Source: Brevibacillus laterosporus LMG 15441 (GTDB taxonomy: Bacteria > Bacillota > Bacilli > Brevibacillales > Brevibacillaceae). From it: 64,000 bases of DNA. Each line of letters opens with the position of its first letter. Positions within the stretch are counted from its first letter, which is position 1. The notes under the pieces are model-generated. The model saw only the letters and a program-made list of their open reading frames with translations, made no database searches and was not told where the DNA came from. This document shows, one piece after another, positions 1 through 7,465 of this stretch. The translations under genes and the position numbers were made by a program. Location of the stretch: contig NZ_CP007806.1 of NCBI RefSeq assembly GCF_000219535.2, positions 3,072,501 through 3,136,500 of the forward strand, in the 5' to 3' direction.

Positions 1-501
1 CATCGCAGCCATCCAGAAAACGATTGGCATGATTGGGTTAATCAGCCAGTTTGCAGCCGGGACCAATACCTTAGTTGCTACTAACTGCATGGAAGATGGT
101 ATGGACGAGGCGGTAGAATTTAATAAAGTCACCACGACAACCCCTACAAACGCTCCTACAAATGCCATTTTTTTCGGATTATGTAACGTTTCAGAAACAT
201 TCCGATTTTTCCATAACAGACCAGCCGCTGCCCAGTTTGGGATAATGCGATGATCAACGTCCTGAGTCAACGCACCTGCACCTACAACAGACGCCCATGC
301 ATTAAATAAAAATCCCAAACCGAATGAAAAGTGAGATATTGGATCTCCTTCACATGCATTTAATTCACCAAAGGTACGAAAAGCACCCATCCCTTGCACA
401 TTGGGAGCGTGAAACATACGAGCCGCACCTGCTCCAACTCCAAACCCAACGAGTGCACCAATAATGATTGATTTCACAATAATGACCAAGGTGATACCCA
501 T
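1..501 (-). CDS. DUF4311-family membrane protein, partial
   Basis: The gene starts at ATG 501 with a GAGGGAG ribosome site and runs off the left edge, leaving 167 codons. The product is strongly hydrophobic and glycine-rich, with an N-terminal membrane segment (about residues 5-25) and further segments near 65-80 and 110-130. I assign it to the DUF4311 (EF_0832-like) family from memory of its motifs and of the co-occurring genes. Function is unknown; with its neighbours it probably forms part of a membrane complex, perhaps a transporter. It is the most downstream gene visible in a minus-strand operon that starts near 4785. Confidence 0.6.
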   Translation of the reverse strand, partial: MGITLVIIVKSIIIGALVGFGVGAGAARMFHAPNVQGMGAFRTFGELNACEGDPISHFSFGLGFLFNAWASVVGAGALTQDVDHRIIPNWAAAGLLWKNRNVSETLHNPKKMAFVGAFVGVVVVTLLNSTASSIPSSMQLVATKVLVPAANWLINPIMPIVFWMAAM

Positions 502-524
502 CCGCTACTCCCTCTTTTCTGTGC

Positions 525-872
525 TTACGTGTTAGGATTCTTCGCTAGTTTGATCTGCCTGCTAGAAGTTGATTGAATTTCTTCCGTAAACGTTATTTTG
601 GACAGCTCAATTACACGTAAACGGACCAAAATACGCACTTCAATCGTGTATTTCGTTCTAGTACGCGGAAACAAAATCCCTAGAAAGCGCTCTTTATAGG
701 AAAATTGCGTTGCCTTCAAAACCTCAACATCCATCGGTTCAATTCGTAAAATGAGATCAGGAATTTCGCGAGCCATCTTGCTTTTAATTTGACTAAACAC
801 AAATTGAAAGGCAGCTTCTTTAGAATCACCGCTCCCGCTTAGCGTCAACGTGTAATCAAGCTCTTTATACAT
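525..872 (-). CDS. DUF4312-family protein
   Basis: A 115-residue soluble protein with no signal peptide or membrane segment and an alternating hydrophobic/charged pattern that suggests an alpha/beta fold. The start has a good TAGGAGGA site. Its place between the glycine-rich SFCGS protein and the DUF4311 membrane protein matches the conserved EF_0831 (DUF4312) neighbourhood known in Enterococcus and other bacteria. No enzymatic motif is visible and the function is unknown. It is likely a cytoplasmic component working with the membrane proteins of the same operon. The family call rests on length, order and remembered similarity. Confidence 0.6.
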   Translation of the reverse strand: MYKELDYTLTLSGSGDSKEAAFQFVFSQIKSKMAREIPDLILRIEPMDVEVLKATQFSYKERFLGILFPRTRTKYTIEVRILVRLRVIELSKITFTEEIQSTSSRQIKLAKNPNT

Positions 873-885
873 TCCCTGCTTCCTC

Positions 886-1245
886 CTATCCTTTCATTTT
901 TTTAAACTCTTCTGTCATCCGTCTCCCCAATTCCTCCGTATCCATAAACCCAAAGCCAATTACTTTTTTCCCTTCACGCAAGGCCGTAATGCCCGCATCT
1001 ATGGAGCGTAAGCCAAATTCAATCTCATAGCCATATTTCGTTTTAGCTGTAACAGCGCCAGCTCCACCGCTTCCACAAAAAGATAGTCCAAAATCGGCAT
1101 GCTCCTTATGCATGTAATCTCCGACCTTCATATCTGCTCCGACTCCCGGAATAAGGATAGGTAGACCTCCAGCCGCTTTAATCCCTTTCGCAATATTCTG
1201 TCCTTTTCCTAGACGATCTCCAATAACCACCTTAATTTCACCCAT
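886..1245 (-). CDS. Glycine-rich SFCGS-family protein
   Basis: A 119-residue protein containing the hallmark SFCGSGGAGA near residues 55-65, which gives the family its name, and an N-terminal IKVVIGDRLGKG stretch that looks like a Rossmann-type beta-alpha start. It is cytoplasmic by prediction, with no signal peptide. The gene lies 13 bp from each neighbour and has a TAGGAGGG site, so it is clearly co-transcribed. The family (EF_0830-like) always travels with DUF4310/4311/4312 proteins, an amidohydrolase and a PRD protein, but no biochemical role is established. The small size, the glycine-rich loop with a cysteine and the PTS-type regulator nearby make a PTS EIIB-like role possible, but that is speculation. 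Confidence 0.65.
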   Translation of the reverse strand: MGEIKVVIGDRLGKGQNIAKGIKAAGGLPILIPGVGADMKVGDYMHKEHADFGLSFCGSGGAGAVTAKTKYGYEIEFGLRSIDAGITALREGKKVIGFGFMDTEELGRRMTEEFKKMKG

Positions 1246-1257
1246 TACAATTCCCTC

Positions 1258-1635
1258 CTATTTCGTCTCTTCTAATAAAGCCTTTGCTGTTTCTAAATGA
1301 ACTTGCAGAAGAAAGATTTCAATTGGTTCGATCAAAAAACCATATTGCTCCCCATAAGCATCCAAAACCTTTTGCGAGATTTGCTGTAACCTTACATCTC
1401 CTTCTTCCATCAAAGATAAATCCATTGCAGCTAGTCTCTCCTTATGTTGCACGCGTCTCATAAAGGCCAGCAGATGAACTCCCATCGCAATCCAGCGTTC
1501 CTCGTTAATCGTCAGCGGAATCTGGCTCGTCAACTGCTGTATGTCCTCTAACAGCTTGGTTAACTCGGACACCTCTGTATCTTGTATGGGAGATAATTTA
1601 GCTACTTCCTCCACGATGCTTATCATCATACGCAT
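1258..1635 (-). CDS. Small PRD-domain protein (EF_0829-like)
   Basis: A 125-residue helical protein that resembles a single PTS regulation domain without DNA-binding or EIIB parts. It carries a central 'GVHLLAFMRRV' segment with the His expected in PRD-like proteins. Stand-alone PRD proteins of this size occur in the same conserved cluster in Enterococcus (EF_0829 type). The start ATG 1635 follows an AGGAAAGG site and overlaps the end of the amidohydrolase gene by 10 bp, which implies translational coupling. The likely role is sensing PTS phosphorylation or modulating the large regulator encoded upstream; this is inferred from fold and context only. Confidence 0.55.
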   Translation of the reverse strand: MRMMISIVEEVAKLSPIQDTEVSELTKLLEDIQQLTSQIPLTINEERWIAMGVHLLAFMRRVQHKERLAAMDLSLMEEGDVRLQQISQKVLDAYGEQYGFLIEPIEIFLLQVHLETAKALLEETK

Positions 1636-2759
1636 TTCAATACCTTTCCTGATTTAATAGTGAGCTCTGGCTGCAAATAACTTGATGTGGTAAGGGTAGC
1701 TTGCTCAGAATCAGTTAGTTCCAAGGGCCCTTTTTTCATTCTCAACAGACTAATGTCAGCTCGTGTCCCTTCTGTTAAGGTGCCGATTTCATGCTCTTTT
1801 CGTAAAATCCTAGCTGGATTACATGTGCTCATCTCTACCACTTCATCGAGAGAAACACCTAACGCTAGTAATTTGTTCATTGTCATTGCTAAGCTGTGTA
1901 CAGGACCATCTATGTTCTGCCGATAAATGTCTGTACTAATGGTGTATGGCTTAATCCCAAATTCCAGCGCACGTCTCATCGTGGCAAAGCTAAAGCTAGA
2001 GGTACCATGACCGACATCAAAGATTACACCACGCTTCAATGCCCGTTCTGCTTCTGGAAGCAAGCTACCCTCCTCTGTAAAAATACCGCCTTTTTTCCCA
2101 TGAAACGCATGTGTAACAACATCCCCAGCTTCTAATAATTCCAATACGTCATGTAGCGCTGGAGGTGCATTTCCTATGTGAACCATCACTGGTACCTCTA
2201 GTTCTCTTGCCACCTGTTTAGCTATATATAGGGGCTTACTTCCGTTTTCTTGTACCACAGAAGCGCTCATTCTTGCTTTAATACCACAGATACGCGAATC
2301 ATTTTTCATCAAATGAGCTGTTTCTACTGGTGCCAATTGAGATAAATCAGCTAACTCTGAAAGTCCTCCACAGAGCCCTAATCGTGAAATATTGATCCAA
2401 GCAAGCACTTCCGTCTCACTGCTCGTAACGGCTTTTTCCAGAAAAATAGGATAGGTTTCCACGCCGGCACTCCCAGCATCCACCACTGTTGTCACACCCT
2501 GCTGTACACCAATCCGATCCGTTTGAATGCCCAGCGGTGTGTAATCTGTGAATATATGCACATGCAAGTCTATTAATCCAGGCGTCACAATCAATTCCTT
2601 CGCATCAATCACCATTTTAGAGGCTGGAAGAGGCATATGATCATCTGCTTCCCAAACCCTTTGAATGTTGTCCCCTCGAATCCCAATATGAAAACGACCG
2701 TTTCGGCTGTTAGCTGGATCTATCACAAGACCATTACAAAGAAGTACATCGTAGTCCAT
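1626..2759 (-). CDS. Amidohydrolase/deacetylase-family metallohydrolase (EF_0837-like)
   Basis: A 377-residue amidohydrolase-superfamily enzyme. The metal site is visible as LIDLHVH (HxH after strand 1), a mid-protein 'MVHIG' histidine, 'VTHAFHGK', and a late 'TISTD' aspartate. The family resembles dihydroorotase and N-acetyl-sugar deacetylases; the substrate is unknown. I place the start at ATG 2759 because the open frame upstream would overlap the regulator gene, while GAGAGGGG at the regulator's 3' end gives a good site. Only 7 bp separate it from the regulator stop. In the related cluster elsewhere it sits with pyridoxal-phosphate ammonia-lyase and KDGP-aldolase genes, suggesting amino-sugar or amino-acid-sugar catabolism; those partners are not visible here. 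Confidence 0.75.
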   Translation of the reverse strand: MDYDVLLCNGLVIDPANSRNGRFHIGIRGDNIQRVWEADDHMPLPASKMVIDAKELIVTPGLIDLHVHIFTDYTPLGIQTDRIGVQQGVTTVVDAGSAGVETYPIFLEKAVTSSETEVLAWINISRLGLCGGLSELADLSQLAPVETAHLMKNDSRICGIKARMSASVVQENGSKPLYIAKQVARELEVPVMVHIGNAPPALHDVLELLEAGDVVTHAFHGKKGGIFTEEGSLLPEAERALKRGVIFDVGHGTSSFSFATMRRALEFGIKPYTISTDIYRQNIDGPVHSLAMTMNKLLALGVSLDEVVEMSTCNPARILRKEHEIGTLTEGTRADISLLRMKKGPLELTDSEQATLTTSSYLQPELTIKSGKVLKCV

Positions 2760-2766
2760 TTTTATG

Positions 2767-4785
2767 TTAGCCCCTCTCTTCTGTGAAATATCGCATGATG
2801 GCAGTAAGCTCGCTGGTTGGCACTGAAAGATGCTCCTGCTCAAAAAATTGGATTAGCTCCTGCCGATAGGCCTTCATGTGACGAGATTCTTGTAATCCGC
2901 TTGTCTCATAGTTTAGATAAGAGCTGCCATGCGACAGGCGATTCACCATTAGTAGAACGTGTAGAAGCAAGCCTTGCTGCCTCTTTTCAGGTAACAGATG
3001 AGCAAATCGACTCGTTACTTTCATTCCAATCTCAAAACCTTGCAGGATAATGTCCTGTGTCATATGTTCCATTTCCTGAGCCATGGCAGATGAAGTATTT
3101 TTCACAAGTAGACTAGAATTTGTTCGCTCTCTGCTTGAGAACGGATCAGTACTGGAATCTACTGCACTTGAGAGCCGCTTAGCTGTATGTGACTTCACTT
3201 TTATTGCCTTCCATTCTCCTGCTTGGGAGGCTTCCTCCAGTTGCTTTGCCTTTACCACGTTTAAAACAGATTGTAGCTTTTCTCGATCCTGTTTCGTGGG
3301 CAGGGCATTTATTTGCACAACAGGTACTTTCGCCTGTAGGGGGATTACACTAACGATAAGGTCAACAGAGCGCCTTTGTAGGAAGCTATCAACCTCCAAG
3401 CTAGAGCAAAGGCCTACCACTTGTAATGTTTTGATTTCTTTTTCTAAATGGGTCTGGAGAAATCTTGCTACTCCTCTTCCCGTTCCACAAACAAGTAAGG
3501 TCCGCACTTGCCTATGACCTGCCAATCTTTCTTGAGCAGCTTGAAAATGAAGGACAATGTAGGCGATATCAGAATTAGAAAGTAGAATTTGATACTTTGC
3601 AAACTTTTCTAAGCAAATTTGCTTCAATACTGTAAACAAGGAAGGATATGTCCGAATGATATCATCAGTCAGTGGATTCGGGTCCAAAACGCCATTTCTG
3701 TATTTCACAATTCGATCTGACAGATGCGCAAATAAATGCTCCATTAGGCCTGGATCTTCTCGAAATCGAATCTCGCATTTGTTCGTTACCGCTTGAATAA
3801 GTTCCTCAGTCAGTGCATAAATCTCTGCTTGCTCGGAGGAATCAACCGTATCCTCATAGGCATGTGGGTCCACGATCATCCCGATGGTCGGCATACAAAT
3901 AAAGGCTATTTCCTTCTCAGTGATCGGAAGCGACAGTTGTTCAGACAAGACTTGCAGTTCATTTTTGAAATAGGCAAAAATAGAAAACTGATGAATAGCT
4001 GAAATCTCTAGCGTATCTAGCTGGTTGCTGTATCCGCTACGCAAGCGTTGCACGACGATCCCCATCCGTATCAATAGGCTTATTAGAACTCGGTCTGACA
4101 GATGAATCCGTAGTTCTTTCCCTATACGAAGAACGACACGGTTTAATGCTTCTTTTAATCGGTATGCTTCCTCTTCTCTTATTTTCAATCTCTGAAAAAT
4201 TGGCATGATGAGAGTCATGCTATCCTGTTCTTGTGAAATGCTCTGTACTAGCTGAAACATTTGAGCACCGTCTAGTAAATCCAGCATTAATTGCTCTAGT
4301 GCTAGCCTCCGCTGAAGTTCAGTACCAACCATTCGTAAGCCAACACGTAGCTTTCGCTCAAGATGTAATTGCCAATAGCTACAGAAGCGCTCTACCTTTT
4401 CAAGGTCTGAAATGATCGTATTGCGACTTACCAATAAGCTCTCCGTAAAATCCTTGATCCGCAAATATCGGACTTCACATAATAGCTCCAGGGCGATATA
4501 GCGGGCTCTTTCGTTTTGATGTAAAAAAATTTCATTTGCCCGGTGATTTTGTAACCAGTTGATTATTTGATTTTTGATCTGTCCTTCACATTCCAGCCAG
4601 ATTCCCTTATTGGGTTGAGAAAGCAAAGGAATATTTCGTTCTTTCAGCCAAGCACGGATATGCTCCAAATCATATTTGACGGTTCGTTCACTAACTTGAA
4701 AGACCTGTGCTACTTCTTTTATTCGGAGTGGTTCTGGTGCTAGCACCAACGTTTTAATAATTTCACGCGATCGCGAAGACAGCAT
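2767..4785 (-). CDS. BglG/MtlR-type transcriptional regulator with PRD and EIIB domains
   Basis: A regulator of about 672 residues. It opens with a helix-turn-helix of the DeoR/Mga type (ending 'VSERTVKYDL'), followed by a second HTH ('VSRNTIISDLEKV'), two PRD modules, and an EIIB-like domain with the phospho-cysteine loop LLVCGTGRG. A further helical C-terminal part may be EIIA- or PRD-like. Such proteins activate carbohydrate operons when phosphorylated by the PTS. I prefer the ATG at 4785, which has an AAGGAGAGGAAGG site; codons at 4833/4830 lie in frame upstream but have no site at a normal distance. It is the first gene of the operon and presumably controls it. The inducing sugar is unknown. 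Confidence 0.8.
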   Translation of the reverse strand: MLSSRSREIIKTLVLAPEPLRIKEVAQVFQVSERTVKYDLEHIRAWLKERNIPLLSQPNKGIWLECEGQIKNQIINWLQNHRANEIFLHQNERARYIALELLCEVRYLRIKDFTESLLVSRNTIISDLEKVERFCSYWQLHLERKLRVGLRMVGTELQRRLALEQLMLDLLDGAQMFQLVQSISQEQDSMTLIMPIFQRLKIREEEAYRLKEALNRVVLRIGKELRIHLSDRVLISLLIRMGIVVQRLRSGYSNQLDTLEISAIHQFSIFAYFKNELQVLSEQLSLPITEKEIAFICMPTIGMIVDPHAYEDTVDSSEQAEIYALTEELIQAVTNKCEIRFREDPGLMEHLFAHLSDRIVKYRNGVLDPNPLTDDIIRTYPSLFTVLKQICLEKFAKYQILLSNSDIAYIVLHFQAAQERLAGHRQVRTLLVCGTGRGVARFLQTHLEKEIKTLQVVGLCSSLEVDSFLQRRSVDLIVSVIPLQAKVPVVQINALPTKQDREKLQSVLNVVKAKQLEEASQAGEWKAIKVKSHTAKRLSSAVDSSTDPFSSRERTNSSLLVKNTSSAMAQEMEHMTQDIILQGFEIGMKVTSRFAHLLPEKRQQGLLLHVLLMVNRLSHGSSYLNYETSGLQESRHMKAYRQELIQFFEQEHLSVPTSELTAIMRYFTEERG

Positions 4786-5115
4786 GCCTTCCTCTCCTTC
4801 CCGTCTCATCAATGTTGTAAGCGTATCCATCACTTGTTGATTTCATTATATGTCTGTCTCCTCTTTTCTTAAAGTTCGATTCCTTTCCCTATCAGATGGT
4901 GCAAAATTCGATACTTCATAGACGAAACGATAAACGATTTAAATTTGCTGTTTTTATAAAAATATCAATAAATAGCAACATTCGTTACAAAAAACTATTA
5001 TTCATTAACAAAGTATTTTTTTACAATTTCAAATTAAAAAAAGTATTGAAAAAAATCCACAAACAGGAAATAATAGGAATATAGTTGATATAAATATTAA
5101 AAAGGAGGCTGAAAA

Positions 5116-7065
5116 ATGAAAAGATTTTTCTCATGGCTATCTACGCTTCTCGTTTTGGTAGCAATGCTTGTACCAAACACATCCTTTGCCGAGAACAGGA
5201 GCAACTCCTCGCCCTCAGATTCAAAAACGGCTGCTTCACCGTATAACAAACGGATTGTAGCGTATTATCCAGAGTGGGGGATTTATGCAGGACACAACAA
5301 TTATACGCCTGCCAAAATTCCTTGGAGTAAAATTACCCATCTCAACTATGCCTTCGCAGACATTAACATGACAACAGGAACCATCGATTATTTTGACAAA
5401 TATGCAGCGACAGAGGCCTTAATGGATGGAGCAACATGGGGTTCTCCTGATGCAGGTACGCTAGGTTCTATTCGCAAGCATAAGAAGCAATATCCACATG
5501 TTAAAACGATGATTTCCATCGGTGGCTGGTCTAGGTCTGCCGGATTCCATGACGTTGCCAAAACGCCAGAGGCAAGAGCCAAATTTTCCAAAAGTGTGAT
5601 CGATTTTATTCGTCAATGGCAATTCGATGGGGTAGATATCGACTGGGAATACCCCGGCTTTAAACGCGACCCTGATAAAGTAGACAATCCTAATGATCTT
5701 GGTACACCAAAAGCAGATGATACCGAAAAAGAAACCTTCACTCTTCTTTTAAAGGATCTTAGGGAAGCGCTTACAAAAGCTGGACAAGAAGATGGAAAAT
5801 ACTACGAGCTGACAGCAGCAGTAGGTTGCGGTTTAGACAAAATCGCCAAGACCGAGCCTGATAAATATGCCCAATACCTCGATTTCATCAATGTCATGAC
5901 CTACGACATCCACGGCGCGTGGGAAAATAAAACTGGCCATCACTCCCCTCTTTTCCCAAACCCGAAAGAACCCTATGAAGAATTCGTCAAAGTGAATTAC
6001 AATACGGCTCAGGCAATGAAAAACTTTGAAAAATTTGGTATCTCAAAGGACAAGCTAATTGTCGGCTCTCCTTTCTACTCGCGTGGATGGGGACAAGTGA
6101 AAAATGATGGTCCGATTCCTGAACTGCCTGGTCTGTTTGCTTCCACTGTTCCTGAAAGTGTAAAGGGAATTTGGGATGGTGGTCGAAACGCAGGCAACAA
6201 TCCTTACTACCATATCAAAGAGGTGCTCGAAAAAGATCCTGCCTTTAAAAAGTATTACGACCCTGTTGCCAAAGCTCCTTATCTTTACAGCGAAAGTAAA
6301 CAACAAATGTATACTTATGAGGATCCAACTTCCCTACAAGAAAAAGTAAATTTTGTTAACCAAAATGGATATGGCGGCATCATTGTCTGGGAAGTGACAG
6401 GAGATCCAAAAGAAGAATTAATTCATGTAATCGCAAATGGCTTCAAATCTGGCACCACCCCTACAGAATATGGAGCTGTTTCCTTAGAGGTTACCAAGCA
6501 GTCCTACTCCTTCACACCTGAAATTACCTTTAATGGCGCTACCTATAATGTTGCTTTTGGGCAGAAAAAGCTAGTGGAGCAAGTGCCAACAGGTACTTAC
6601 GCGATCACGGCAAAACCATTTGAGGATACCACCTACAAATACTCTCCAATCGTTAAACCAGCTACCGTTCATGTTGCCAAAGGGCAAACACATCCCGTCA
6701 CAATCGAATACAAACAGGAGCCTAAAGGCCCTACCGATCCTGATCCAAGCAAAGTTCAAGCTAAGGTGGATTTTCAGATAACCTCACAGTGGGATAATGG
6801 GTACAATTTTAACCTAGTTATAACCAACACAGGGAACACACCTATTACAAATTGGACCCTACAATTTGACTATACAGGTCAACTCACTTCTGTTTGGGAT
6901 GCCACTCTCACACCAGGTCAAAACAACTACACAGTTAAGCCTCCAAGCTGGGCAACGGAAATTGCACCCGGGAAATCCTATACAATCGGCGGTGCTGGTT
7001 CTGGGAAAGCCTCCGTTCCTACCAACTACAAAATAAATGGTTCACCCATTACAGGAACCTCATAG
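5116..7065 (+). CDS. Secreted GH18 chitinase with C-terminal CBM2-type domain
   Basis: A 649-residue secreted enzyme. Residues 1-25 form a Sec signal peptide ending SFA/EN. The GH18 barrel (about 45-440) has the SIGGW strand and the catalytic DGVDIDWEYPG motif at residues 171-181, with Glu178 as proton donor, plus the late 'GGIIVWEVTGD' strand. After it comes an uncharacterised beta-rich segment (about 455-540), a Pro/Asp linker, and a cellulose/chitin-binding module (about 548-649) with conserved Trp residues typical of CBM2. It hydrolyses chitin outside the cell. The start has an AAAGGAGG site 7 bp upstream. The gene stands alone between a divergent operon and a strong terminator; 4834-5115 is very AT-rich and must hold its promoter. 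Confidence 0.93.
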   Translation: MKRFFSWLSTLLVLVAMLVPNTSFAENRSNSSPSDSKTAASPYNKRIVAYYPEWGIYAGHNNYTPAKIPWSKITHLNYAFADINMTTGTIDYFDKYAATEALMDGATWGSPDAGTLGSIRKHKKQYPHVKTMISIGGWSRSAGFHDVAKTPEARAKFSKSVIDFIRQWQFDGVDIDWEYPGFKRDPDKVDNPNDLGTPKADDTEKETFTLLLKDLREALTKAGQEDGKYYELTAAVGCGLDKIAKTEPDKYAQYLDFINVMTYDIHGAWENKTGHHSPLFPNPKEPYEEFVKVNYNTAQAMKNFEKFGISKDKLIVGSPFYSRGWGQVKNDGPIPELPGLFASTVPESVKGIWDGGRNAGNNPYYHIKEVLEKDPAFKKYYDPVAKAPYLYSESKQQMYTYEDPTSLQEKVNFVNQNGYGGIIVWEVTGDPKEELIHVIANGFKSGTTPTEYGAVSLEVTKQSYSFTPEITFNGATYNVAFGQKKLVEQVPTGTYAITAKPFEDTTYKYSPIVKPATVHVAKGQTHPVTIEYKQEPKGPTDPDPSKVQAKVDFQITSQWDNGYNFNLVITNTGNTPITNWTLQFDYTGQLTSVWDATLTPGQNNYTVKPPSWATEIAPGKSYTIGGAGSGKASVPTNYKINGSPITGTS

Positions 7066-7170
7066 TATCTCCTTAAAAACGTATGAATGAACCTCAGTAG
7101 TAAACAGCATGATTGAAAAACGATTTACATTCGGTTTACTACTAACACTCATTACTATTTGTACACAATA

Positions 7171-7211
7171 AAAAGAAGAGCCTGCGCTGTTCGTTTGCAG
7201 GCTCTTCTTTT
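7171..7211 (+). terminator. Rho-independent terminator of the chitinase gene
   Basis: A perfect 15-bp inverted repeat (arms 7171-7185 and 7197-7211, loop 11 nt) ends in a T-run. It lies about 105 bp after the chitinase stop. Confidence 0.9.
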
Positions 7212-7218
7212 TGCCGAT

Positions 7219-7382
7219 CAAAAAACCTCCCATCCACTTTAAAGGTAGCTGGGAGGTATCGTTGTCGATAACTGATCTAGAAATTATATGTAAGACCTCA
7301 AAAATAACATTGAAAAAATCCATTCATGATGATAGAATGGAAGGTGCTTCTGTAATTCACTTTTCAATAATCACAATCATAT
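7219..7382 (-). ncRNA. Candidate orphan small RNA between chitinase and helD
   Basis: On the minus strand a textbook sigma-A promoter is present: TTGACA at 7417-7412, a 17-bp spacer and TAAAAT at 7394-7389. About 130 bp later a hairpin with 8-bp perfect arms (7225-7232 and 7250-7257) is followed on that strand by six T residues. No open frame with a ribosome site lies between them, so the unit would give an untranslated RNA of about 160 nt. The promoter spacer carries the palindrome GTGAAGATTCAC (7399-7410), a possible operator. The 5' part of the transcript is antisense to the predicted helD 5' leader. The existence of the RNA is inferred from promoter and terminator only. Confidence 0.5.
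7310..7338 (+). promoter_or_regulatory. Predicted sigma-A promoter of helD
   Basis: TTGAAA at 7310-7315, a 17-bp spacer and TAGAAT at 7333-7338 put the start site near 7345 and leave a leader of about 120 nt before the gene. Confidence 0.55.
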
Positions 7383-7465
7383 AATTAGATTTTATCATGT
7401 GAAGATTCACTTGTCAATCCCCTTCTGCACTTTTAATTCAAGTAAAAGGAGTGACTTATTTCGTT

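Noticed and set aside
3083-3517. 144-codon plus-strand frame opposite the PRD/EIIB regulator
   Set aside because: It lies wholly inside a well-supported gene and reads like an antisense shadow.
7060-7323. 87-codon minus-strand frame after the chitinase gene
   Set aside because: It runs across two strong terminators and has no ribosome site; the small RNA explanation fits better.
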